From an uncultured Clostridia bacterium (GTDB taxonomy: Bacteria; Bacillota; Clostridia; Lachnospirales; Lachnospiraceae), in the NCBI GenBank assembly GCA_946626755.1, contig CAMOUW010000005.1:1-45093 (forward strand): a stretch of DNA of 45,093 nt, written 5' to 3'. The stretch's first letter is position 1. Each line of letters opens with the position of its first letter. The notes under the pieces are model-generated. The model was not told where the DNA came from. It made no database searches and saw only the letters and a list, made by a program, of their open reading frames with translations. Below, one piece after another: positions 27,241 through 35,168 of this stretch. The position numbers and the translations under genes are program-made.

Positions 27241-27263
27241 CGCATCCCCCCTGGGGGGTTGCG
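27241..27263. promoter_or_regulatory. C-rich/G-rich dyad, probable operator 1 (LysR gene)
   Basis: This is a 23-bp dyad with left arm CGCATCCCCCC and right arm GGGGGGTTGCG around a central T, ending 52 nt before the LysR start. A TATAAA lies 16 nt after the G-run, so the dyad covers the -35 zone of a probable promoter. It matches the dyad at 28289-28311 at 18 of 23 positions. Confidence 0.65.
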
Positions 27264-27315
27264 TTATTTTTGTTTATAAATAACATTAGGAAAAAACGAA
27301 AAAAGAGACAAGATC

Positions 27316-28215
27316 ATGAACATAAGACAAATTCAAAGTTTCATAGCTGTAGCGGATACAAAGAGCTTCAGTGAGGCTGCGCAAATGATGTACACTTCAG
27401 TATCCCAGATAAGCAAGCTTGTAAAAAGCATGGAGGAGGAACTGGGGCAGGTGTTTTTTATCAGGAAAAAAAACGGCGTCATCCTCACAGTTGAAGGAAT
27501 GAAGATATATAATGTAGCCAGTAAAATACTTAAGGATGTAGATGACCTCGAATTTATAAAAGAACGCAGGGGAAAAGAAAGTTTTACGGTGCTGGGGCTG
27601 CCTGACACATGCCTGGACAATATATTTGTTTCATTTTTGAACGACAGAAAGGCGCAGGAATGTTTTTATAATATTTCATATAAGACTATAGATTCCGTCA
27701 GCCAGGAGTTACATGTAAGGAAAGCGGATCTCGGTTTTGCATATATCGAAAAAATACGTATTACCGCCATAAATATGCGGCTTAAGGACTATGCTCTCAG
27801 CTTTACGCCTATTGCAAAAACAAAGCCATATGTATTTATGTGCAAGGATCACATTCTTTCAAAACATGAAAAGATCAGCCTGAATCAGCTTGAAAGTGTG
27901 GAACAGGTTAAAATAAACGGAAGTGATTTTCTCAATTCGGAGATCAAAAAAAGCAATGACATGAATGCTTATTTAAAGCCTGCTATAAAAGTAATAACAC
28001 ACAGTCTCTCCACAGCGATGAATATAGTAGCAAATACAGACCTGATATATATAGGGTGTGACATATTTGATCAGGCTGTAAAAACAGAAGGGATCATACG
28101 TATTCCGTTTGAGTGCAAAGATGAGGAGACAGAATTTGGTTATATTAAAAGACATAACATAGAACTTTCCGAAACAGCAAAGGACTTTTTAATGTATCTG
28201 GAGGAAAGGTTATAA
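27316..28215 (+). CDS. LysR-family transcriptional regulator
   Basis: The 299-aa protein has the LysR winged helix at residues 1-60 (NIRQIQSFIAVADTKSFSEAAQMMYTS, then SQISKLVKSMEEELG) and a C-terminal effector domain of the periplasmic-binding-protein fold. It is transcribed in the same direction as the chelatase operon, unlike most LysR genes, which are divergent from their target. It is followed by its own terminator. Matching dyads before this gene and before the next operon make it the likely local regulator, with the effector perhaps a metal or tetrapyrrole; this is inference. Confidence 0.9.
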   Translation: MNIRQIQSFIAVADTKSFSEAAQMMYTSVSQISKLVKSMEEELGQVFFIRKKNGVILTVEGMKIYNVASKILKDVDDLEFIKERRGKESFTVLGLPDTCLDNIFVSFLNDRKAQECFYNISYKTIDSVSQELHVRKADLGFAYIEKIRITAINMRLKDYALSFTPIAKTKPYVFMCKDHILSKHEKISLNQLESVEQVKINGSDFLNSEIKKSNDMNAYLKPAIKVITHSLSTAMNIVANTDLIYIGCDIFDQAVKTEGIIRIPFECKDEETEFGYIKRHNIELSETAKDFLMYLEERL

Positions 28216-28241
28216 AATACAGATATTATCAGCATTTATTT

Positions 28242-28267
28242 AAGCCGGCATCAGCCGGTTTTTTTAT
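28242..28267 (+). terminator. Terminator of the LysR gene
   Basis: CCGGC (28245-28249) pairs with GCCGG (28254-28258) around ATCA, extended by G-T and A-T pairs, and is followed by seven T residues. It separates LysR transcription from the chelatase operon. Confidence 0.85.
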
Positions 28268-28288
28268 TTTTTCCAAAAAGGAAAAACA

Positions 28289-28311
28289 CGTATCCCCCCA
28301 CAGGGGTTACG
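28289..28311. promoter_or_regulatory. C-rich/G-rich dyad, probable operator 2 (chelatase operon)
   Basis: The left arm CGTATCCCC and right arm GGGGTTACG form a 23-bp dyad ending 57 nt before the ChlD-like start. Compared with the dyad at 27241, the third base and its partner both change (C-G to T-A), so the symmetry is kept. An outer AAACAC (28284-28289) and GTGTTT (28315-28320) extend the dyad. There is no T-run after it, so it is not a terminator. No cobalamin-riboswitch sequence is visible here. Confidence 0.65.
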
Positions 28312-28368
28312 CGGGTGTTTAAGTGATGATAATTTTATACCATAAAAATAAACAGGAGTTATTGCGAA

Positions 28369-30285
28369 ATGTCAGGATTGGAAAACTTTCCGTTTTGCGG
28401 GATCATAAAACAGGAAGACGTAAAGGAAGCGTTGATCCTCAATCTTATAAATCCCCGCATAGGCGGCGTGCTCATAGACGGATGCGGGGGCACGGCGAAA
28501 TCCGTGCTTGCAGGCTCGGTGGGAGCCATAACCGACATGAAGGTCATTAAGCTTCCTCTGAACATTTCGGAAGACAGGCTCATCGGTTCGGTGGATGTGG
28601 AAAAGACCATAAAAAGCGGAAAGGCCACACTGGAAAAAGGCGTGCTTTCCATGGCAGACGGAGGGATACTTGTCATAGATGATGTGGCCCTTTTGCCGGA
28701 TGAGATAACAGATGTGCTTTTGGAGGTTCTTTCCAACGGCGTGGCAAGAGTTGAGCGTGAGGGTATATCCCATGAGGAAAAATGCAGCTTTATGCTCATA
28801 GGCACCATGGATTCCTCAAAGCAGCAGCTGCGAAACTCTCTGACGGATCATTTCGGGATGTATGCCCACACCCAAAACCTGGACACGCCTGAAGACCGTC
28901 TGAAGATCATGCGGGTAAGAGATGCGTTTGATAACCGTTTCGCTGAAAATGGTGATAACACACCGGCTGAAATGAAAAATGAGACTTTACGCCTTAAAGA
29001 AAGCATTATAAAAGCCCGTGAGCGTATGGAAGGCATAAACATAACCGGAGACATACTGAAGCTGATAGTAAAGAAGGTCCTCGAGGCAAATGCCGAAGGA
29101 CACCGGGCGGATATCGTGATGAAGGAAGCTGTAAAGGCGGTTGCGGCTTTTCATGAAAGAGAAGAGATTACGCAGGAAGACGTGGACGAGGCGGCGTACT
29201 TCGTTCTTCCCCACAGGATGAGACCGGGGGCGCAGCCGGAGGAAGAAGAACAGACACACAACGAAGAAGAACCTGAAGAACAGGAGCAGGAGGAAAGACA
29301 GGACGAACCACATCAGCATGAGGAGGATCCAAAAGATCCCGGACAGGAGGAGCCGGAGGAACAGGAAGATAATGAGCCTCCTGAGGAACCGCCGGAGGAT
29401 GATGGTGAAAGCTCCGGTAAGGGCAGGTATAAGACAGTTAAGAAGGCATTTGCCACAGGTGATGATTTTAAGGTTATAGATTTCTCGCATAAAAAAGACC
29501 GGCAGGAAAGAAAAGGGACCGGACGGCGGACCCAGACGAAAACAGCCTCCACAAGCGGAAGATACATTTACCCTTCCATGACCAGAAGAAACAACGATCT
29601 GGCCCTGGATGCCACCATAAGGGCAGCGGCGCCTTTCCAGGGCAAAAGGGCAAAGAACGGCATGGCCCTTATCGTAAAGGATGAAGATATAAGGGAAAAG
29701 GTAAGACAAAAAAAGATATCCAACCTTCTGGTGTTCGTTGTGGACGCCAGCGGATCCATGGGAGCGGTGAAGCGTATGACGGAGGCAAAGGGGGCGGTGC
29801 TGTCCCTGCTTAAGGATGCATACGTAAAGAGAGACAAGATAAGCATGGTGACATTTTCAGGGGAAGGGGCAGAGGTGGTGCTGCCTCCCACCAGGAGCTC
29901 ACAAAGAGGTTACCGTCTGCTGGAGGACATAAAGACTGGGGGCAAAACGCCTCTGAACGCAGGGCTGGAGAAGGGCTTAAGAGTCATAGAAAACCAGCTG
30001 AGGCAAAACCCGGATATCATGCCCATGCTCATAGTCATAACCGACGGGCGGGGCAATATATCCATAGACAGTACAAAGAAACCTTCAGAAGAGCTCCTGG
30101 ATATAGGGGAGATGATCTCAAAGGAAAAAAGACTGGACACCATGGTCATAGACATAGAAAATAACAGCCTTACAAGCTTCGGCATAGCAGGGAAGCTGGC
30201 AAACGCCATGAAGGCCAAGTATTACAGGCTGGATGAGATAAAGAGCAGTCAGATAGAAGCTATCGTCAGAAAGGAGAAAATATAG
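28369..30285 (+). CDS. ChlD/BchD-like chelatase subunit (AAA+ and vWA)
   Basis: This 638-aa protein resembles the D subunit of magnesium chelatase, which bridges the AAA+ motor and the large catalytic subunit. Residues 1-285 are an AAA+ module with Walker A GCGGTAKS (38-45) and Walker B ILVIDDV near 102. Residues about 290-350 are a Glu/Pro/Gln-rich linker. Residues about 450-635 are a von Willebrand A domain with the MIDAS motif DASGSMG near 457, TGGKTP near 523 and ITDGRG near 557. Unlike many D subunits, the Walker A looks intact, so it may hydrolyse ATP. It is the first gene of an eight-gene operon and ends 1 nt before the ChlI-like gene. The real substrate is not chlorophyll here; see the CobN-like entry. 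Confidence 0.85.
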   Translation: MSGLENFPFCGIIKQEDVKEALILNLINPRIGGVLIDGCGGTAKSVLAGSVGAITDMKVIKLPLNISEDRLIGSVDVEKTIKSGKATLEKGVLSMADGGILVIDDVALLPDEITDVLLEVLSNGVARVEREGISHEEKCSFMLIGTMDSSKQQLRNSLTDHFGMYAHTQNLDTPEDRLKIMRVRDAFDNRFAENGDNTPAEMKNETLRLKESIIKARERMEGINITGDILKLIVKKVLEANAEGHRADIVMKEAVKAVAAFHEREEITQEDVDEAAYFVLPHRMRPGAQPEEEEQTHNEEEPEEQEQEERQDEPHQHEEDPKDPGQEEPEEQEDNEPPEEPPEDDGESSGKGRYKTVKKAFATGDDFKVIDFSHKKDRQERKGTGRRTQTKTASTSGRYIYPSMTRRNNDLALDATIRAAAPFQGKRAKNGMALIVKDEDIREKVRQKKISNLLVFVVDASGSMGAVKRMTEAKGAVLSLLKDAYVKRDKISMVTFSGEGAEVVLPPTRSSQRGYRLLEDIKTGGKTPLNAGLEKGLRVIENQLRQNPDIMPMLIVITDGRGNISIDSTKKPSEELLDIGEMISKEKRLDTMVIDIENNSLTSFGIAGKLANAMKAKYYRLDEIKSSQIEAIVRKEKI

Positions 30286-30286
30286 A

Positions 30287-31336
30287 ATGAGTAAAAGAGT
30301 ATATCCCTATCCCTTTACGGCTATCGTAGGCCAGGAAAACATGAAGCTGGGGCTTATATTGAACATCATAGATCCCAAGATCGGAGGGATACTGGCCTTC
30401 GGTGAGAAGGGAACGGCAAAATCCACGGCGGTAAGAGCCATGGCAGGCCTTCTTCCCGAGATAGATGCGGTGAAAGGCTGCCGTTACGGCTGTGATCCCG
30501 GGGACACTTCTAAGATGTGCGATGAGTGTAAGGAAAAGCTTTCCGGCGCGGGAGTCTTTGAAACGGAAAAGCGCTCTATGAAAGTGGTGGATCTTCCGGT
30601 TTCGGCTACGGAGGACAGAGTAGTGGGTACCCTGGATCTGGAAGAGGCCATACATAAAGGCAAGAAGAAATTTGAGCCCGGCATCCTGGCAGATGCCAAC
30701 AGAGGCATACTCTACGTGGATGAGGTAAATCTTCTTGACGACCATATAGTGGATCTCCTTCTCGACTCTGCGGCAATGGGCGTAAACACAGTGGAAAGAG
30801 AAGGCATTTCCTATTCACATCCTGCAGGATTCGTGCTTGTGGGCACCATGAACCCGGAGGAGGGCGAGCTCAGACCCCAGCTTCTGGACAGGTTCGGTCT
30901 GAGTGTGAGCATAAGCAGCGTTACGGTTCCCGAGGACAGGGTAAAGATCATAAAATACAGAAATGAGTACGATATGGATCCCCGGAAATTTACCGAAAAG
31001 TTCAGGGAAGAGGAGGAAGCCCTTTCAAAGAAGATCACAGACGCCCGCAGCAGACTTTTTGATGTAAATGTCAGCGATGATTGTCTTCTTGCCATCGCAA
31101 AGGTTTCGGTGGCTCTTGAGATAGAAGGACACAGAAGCGATCTTACCCTGATGAAGGCTGCCAGAGCCTACTGTGCTTTCTGCGGAAGAAATGAAGTGGA
31201 GCTGGATGATATAAAGGCCATAGCGCCTTTCGTATACCTGCACAGGATGAGGAGTCTTCCCTTTGAAAGAGCAAGGGAATTCGATCCTGGCATCATCGGT
31301 GAGATACTTGGCGAAAAGGAGGGCGCATCCCTATGA
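30287..31336 (+). CDS. ChlI/BchI-like AAA+ chelatase motor subunit
   Basis: The 349-aa protein matches the I subunit of magnesium chelatase: FTAIVGQENMKLGL, Walker A GEKGTAKST (39-47), Walker B GILYVDEVNLL near 144, and VGTMNPEEGELRPQLLDRFGL with the sensor and arginine finger. It would form a hexamer with the ChlD-like protein and drive the CobN-like subunit with ATP. Four cysteines (65, 69, 78, 81) in the spacing CX3C-X8-CX2C lie between Walker A and the helix-2 insert and could bind metal or act as a redox switch. Its start follows the previous stop by 1 nt and its end overlaps the next gene by 4 nt (ATGA), so the subunits are translationally coupled. Confidence 0.9.
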   Translation: MSKRVYPYPFTAIVGQENMKLGLILNIIDPKIGGILAFGEKGTAKSTAVRAMAGLLPEIDAVKGCRYGCDPGDTSKMCDECKEKLSGAGVFETEKRSMKVVDLPVSATEDRVVGTLDLEEAIHKGKKKFEPGILADANRGILYVDEVNLLDDHIVDLLLDSAAMGVNTVEREGISYSHPAGFVLVGTMNPEEGELRPQLLDRFGLSVSISSVTVPEDRVKIIKYRNEYDMDPRKFTEKFREEEEALSKKITDARSRLFDVNVSDDCLLAIAKVSVALEIEGHRSDLTLMKAARAYCAFCGRNEVELDDIKAIAPFVYLHRMRSLPFERAREFDPGIIGEILGEKEGASL

Positions 31337-34300
31337 AAAAAGTCACTGCCATAGTATGGCATTCCACGGCGGTGAGGCTGAAAAAAGCAGCCTCCCTCAT
31401 AAAGGATGAGGTGGATGCAAGGGTTTATTCCTGCAGACTGCTGGATGAGGAAAAGGAAAGCCTTGAGGGGCTTTTTGCCGATATAGATACATCAGACATA
31501 CTGATCCTGAACGTGACCTCGGGAGATGCGGTGTGGGACGATATATTACCCTATACGGAAAAAAAGGACATAAAAAAGATATTCATAGGGGCCAATGCCA
31601 CGGAGCACATAAAGGATCAGGACAGCCTGGAAGCCTGCGCCAAAGCCAATGATTATTTTTCATATAACGGCAGCGAGAACCTGGCCAATCTTTTAAGATA
31701 TGCGGCATTTGCGGCAGGCGATGACAAAGTGGAATTTGAAGAACCTCTGCAGACATCCTGGGAGGGAATATTTCACCCCGAAGATCCCCAGACGGAATAT
31801 GAAACCCCGGAGAGCTTTTTTGAAAAGTATCCCCGGTCCCCAAAGGGTGTGGTGGCGCTCCTTGTGGCAAGAGGCAGCAGGATAAATGATGATCTGGCCA
31901 CGGAAAGAGAGATAGTCAGACAGATAGAAGAAGCAGGCTACAGCGCCTTACCGGTATTTACTTATTCCTGGCCGGAGCCCTCGCTTGGGGCAAAGGGAGC
32001 GGCCTGGTCCATAGAGCATTTTATGTTTGACAGGGACGGAAATCCTATACCGGATGCCCTTATAAAGCTGACGGGCTTTTTTATAAACGGACGCAACGAC
32101 AGCGATTCCTCGGATATCCTGAAAAAACTGGGATGTCCCGTTTTTAAACCGGTCTGTTCCTACAATATGTCCGTAAAGGAATGGGAGGAAAATGAAAAGG
32201 GCGCAGTAAAGGATGTGGGCTGGAACATAGCCCTTCCAGAGATAGAGGGAGCCATAGAGCCTGTTTTTATCGGAGGCAGAGGCGACGGTGAGGATGAGAA
32301 CAGATACCCCGTAGAAAGCAGGGTGCGTAAGCTTACACAGCGTGTGTTCAAGTGGGTGGCTTTAAGGAAGAAGCCGAATAAAGAAAAGAAATGTGTATTT
32401 ATTTTAAATAATAATCCGTGCGCTTCGGTTGAAGCCACCGTAGGCGGAGGCTCAAAGCTCGATACCCTTGAGAGCGTGGCAAGGATGATGAAGCAGATGA
32501 GGGATGAGGGCTATGAAATATCGGGACTTCCCGAAAACGGCGATGAGATCATAGACACCATCATGGAGCGAAAGGCCATTTCCGATTTCCGCTGGACTAC
32601 CGTTGAAGAGATATCACAGAAGGGCGGCGTGCTTTATTCCATGCCAAAGGAAGAATACACAGGGATATTTGACAGGCTGCCGGATAAGGCAAAAACTTCG
32701 ATGATCGAGACATGGGGCGCTCCCCCGGGGGAGGAAAAGGACGGAGTGCCGCCTTCCATGGTGCTTAACGATAACATTTGCATAACAGGGGTTTCATACG
32801 GAAATGTGCTGGTATGTGTACAGCCAAAGAGAGGCTGCGCGGGATCAAGATGCGACGGTACGGTCTGTAAGATACTCCATGATCCCGAGTGTCCACCCAC
32901 CCACCAGTATGTGGCTACTTACAAGTATTTTGAGGAAATCTATAAGGCTGACTACATAGTGCATGTGGGAACCCACGGAACTCTTGAGTTCTTACCGGGC
33001 AAGGGGACGGGGCTTTCCGATGAGTGCTTCCCCGACATATGCAGCGGATCCCTTCCGCTGCTGTATGTGTACAACGCGGACAATCCTCCTGAAGCCACCA
33101 CGGCAAAAAGAAGGGCGCTGGCCACCATAGTGGATCATATGCAGACGGTGTTTACGAGCGGGGGTCTTTACGAAGAACTGGAAAAGGCGGATCAGCTGGT
33201 GGAACAGTATGAGCTTGCAAAGCTCTCGGATCCTGCACAGGCCCACCAGTTTGTGCATCAGATCGTGGATCTGGTAAATGACACAAATCTCAAAAGCCAG
33301 GTGAAGACCGAGATAAGCCATGACAATATTGACGGGCTCATAGAAGAGCTTCACGGGCTCCTGACACTTATCAGAAACACACAGATTCAGGACGGTCTGC
33401 ATATACTGGGAGAGATACCGGAGGGCAGCAGACGCACCGACTTTTTATACGGAGGGCTGAGATATGAAAGCGGCGACAAGCCGGGGATAAGAAGCCTTGT
33501 CTGTTCCCTTTACGGACTGGAGCTTAAGGAAATGCTCCAAAACCCCGACAGGTTCATACCGGAATACGGAAAAGCGGCCGGAGCGCTTCTTGAGCATATA
33601 GAGGATATCGGCAGAAAGGTCATAGAAAGGCTTCGGACGGATGCCGTCATAGACGATACCATCGATCCTGACGGGATCATGAAGATAACTGATGAGGCTG
33701 TCCTCTGTGATGTTATCGCATTTGGCGAAAGGGTCAAGGATCTGGACCGGCGGCTTGAAACCTCTACTGAAAGAGACAACCTTCTTGAAACTGCTTCGGG
33801 AAGGTTCCTCCGCCCGGGAGCGGGAGGCGCAGTTACCAGAGGAAGGGAAGAGGTTATGCCTACCGGCAGCAATCTCTATACCTTGGATCCTTCCACGGTG
33901 CCTACAAGAGCCGCCTGGGTGCTGGGACAAAGACTCGCGGATGCGGTGCTTGACAAGTTCATGCAGGAAGAAAAAAGATACCCCGAGACCTTCGGCATAT
34001 ACTGGATGAGCAATGACATCCTTTGGAGCGGCGGCGAGGGCATGGCACAACTGATGTGGTTTATAGGGGCAAGACCCAAGTGGCTTTCCAACGGCAAGGT
34101 AAATGATTTTGAGATCATACCTTTGAGTGAGCTCAAAAGACCCAGGATAGATATATCCGTAAAGATGTCGGGAATACTCAGGGACAATTTCAGCGACAGG
34201 ATGGATATCCTGGATATGGCCATCAGAGCCGTAGCGCAGCTTGACGAGTCTCCCGAGGAGAACTACGTCAGGAAGCATATGTTGGAAAACCTGGAAAACG

Positions 34301-35148
34301 GCATGGACAAGGATGATGCTATGTCACGCATTTTCGGCTCAAGACCGGGGACCTACTTAAATGGCACATCTTTGCAGGTATATGCATCAGCCTGGAAGGA
34401 CAGGGCTGACATGGTTGATGTATTTACATTCTTCAACGGTTATTCCTACGGAGCCAACGGCTACGGCAGGGAAAACTACAAAGCCCTTCAGAACAGTCTG
34501 AAAAATGTGGACATAACATACAACAAGGTTATGTCGGATGAGAGCGATCTTTTGGGATGCTGTGCATATTTCGGCTCCCAGGGGGGCATGACTGCAGCAG
34601 CGAGACAGCTTTCCGGCAAGGATGTAAAGGCTTATTACGGCGATTCCAGAGAGGCTCAGAATATAAGCGTGCGCACTCTTTCCGAAGAAATAAACCGGGT
34701 GGTTCAGTCAAAGCTGTTTAATCCCAAATGGATAGAGGGTATGAAAAAGCACGGCTATAAGGGCGCCGGAGACATAAGCAAGAACATAGGAAGGATATAC
34801 GGCTGGGAGGCCACTACCGATGAGGTGGGGGACTGGGTATTCGACCGGATAACCAGAACCTATATAGAAAACGAAGAAAATTATGAGTTCTTTAAGCAAA
34901 ATAATCCCTGGGCTCTTGAGGAGATAGAGAGACGTCTGATAGAGGCAAACAAGAGGGGGTTGTGGCAACCGGATGAAGGTCTGGAGGAACTGCTGGAAGA
35001 CAGTTATCTGGAACTGGAAGGAATACTGGAGGAATCCTCCGGTGACGGAGCCGGCGAGTTCCAGGGCGGCGCAATAGACGCGCAGGGCATAGATGAACTG
35101 GAGGCGATGCAGGGACATTTGAAACGTATGCATCAGATGCTTAAATAA
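31333..35148 (+). CDS. CobN/BchH-family large chelatase (or dechelatase) subunit
   Basis: The 1271-aa protein belongs to the CobN/Mg-chelatase H family, which holds the tetrapyrrole while the AAA+ partners drive metal insertion. The family core HVGTHGTLEFLPGKGTGLS (His548) and the following YVYNADNPPEATTAKRR are clear, as are later GRENYKALQNSL and FGSQGGMTAAARQLSG segments. Just before the core are four cysteines (502, 507, 511, 517) in RGCAGSRCDGTVCKILHDPEC. No cob, hem or bch biosynthetic gene is adjacent, while a metal-tetrapyrrole-type importer is in the same operon. This recalls HmuS, a CobN-family protein in haem-uptake operons of Bacteroides that, as I recall, has been reported to remove iron from haem. 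Dechelation during scavenging is therefore my preferred reading; cobalt insertion into a salvaged corrin ring is the alternative. Confidence 0.85.
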   Translation: MKKVTAIVWHSTAVRLKKAASLIKDEVDARVYSCRLLDEEKESLEGLFADIDTSDILILNVTSGDAVWDDILPYTEKKDIKKIFIGANATEHIKDQDSLEACAKANDYFSYNGSENLANLLRYAAFAAGDDKVEFEEPLQTSWEGIFHPEDPQTEYETPESFFEKYPRSPKGVVALLVARGSRINDDLATEREIVRQIEEAGYSALPVFTYSWPEPSLGAKGAAWSIEHFMFDRDGNPIPDALIKLTGFFINGRNDSDSSDILKKLGCPVFKPVCSYNMSVKEWEENEKGAVKDVGWNIALPEIEGAIEPVFIGGRGDGEDENRYPVESRVRKLTQRVFKWVALRKKPNKEKKCVFILNNNPCASVEATVGGGSKLDTLESVARMMKQMRDEGYEISGLPENGDEIIDTIMERKAISDFRWTTVEEISQKGGVLYSMPKEEYTGIFDRLPDKAKTSMIETWGAPPGEEKDGVPPSMVLNDNICITGVSYGNVLVCVQPKRGCAGSRCDGTVCKILHDPECPPTHQYVATYKYFEEIYKADYIVHVGTHGTLEFLPGKGTGLSDECFPDICSGSLPLLYVYNADNPPEATTAKRRALATIVDHMQTVFTSGGLYEELEKADQLVEQYELAKLSDPAQAHQFVHQIVDLVNDTNLKSQVKTEISHDNIDGLIEELHGLLTLIRNTQIQDGLHILGEIPEGSRRTDFLYGGLRYESGDKPGIRSLVCSLYGLELKEMLQNPDRFIPEYGKAAGALLEHIEDIGRKVIERLRTDAVIDDTIDPDGIMKITDEAVLCDVIAFGERVKDLDRRLETSTERDNLLETASGRFLRPGAGGAVTRGREEVMPTGSNLYTLDPSTVPTRAAWVLGQRLADAVLDKFMQEEKRYPETFGIYWMSNDILWSGGEGMAQLMWFIGARPKWLSNGKVNDFEIIPLSELKRPRIDISVKMSGILRDNFSDRMDILDMAIRAVAQLDESPEENYVRKHMLENLENGMDKDDAMSRIFGSRPGTYLNGTSLQVYASAWKDRADMVDVFTFFNGYSYGANGYGRENYKALQNSLKNVDITYNKVMSDESDLLGCCAYFGSQGGMTAAARQLSGKDVKAYYGDSREAQNISVRTLSEEINRVVQSKLFNPKWIEGMKKHGYKGAGDISKNIGRIYGWEATTDEVGDWVFDRITRTYIENEENYEFFKQNNPWALEEIERRLIEANKRGLWQPDEGLEELLEDSYLELEGILEESSGDGAGEFQGGAIDAQGIDELEAMQGHLKRMHQMLK

Positions 35149-35168
35149 GATAGAAAGGAGATTTAGTA

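Noticed and set aside
28312..28368. Cobalamin riboswitch before the chelatase operon
   Set aside because: The gap after the LysR terminator is only about 100 nt and holds the dyad and a promoter; no conserved B12-box sequence is visible.
28369..35148. Chlorophyll-type magnesium chelatase or standard cobaltochelatase function
   Set aside because: The families match, but no bch, hem or cob biosynthesis genes are adjacent and the operon is dominated by transport genes. I kept the family names and not the classical function.
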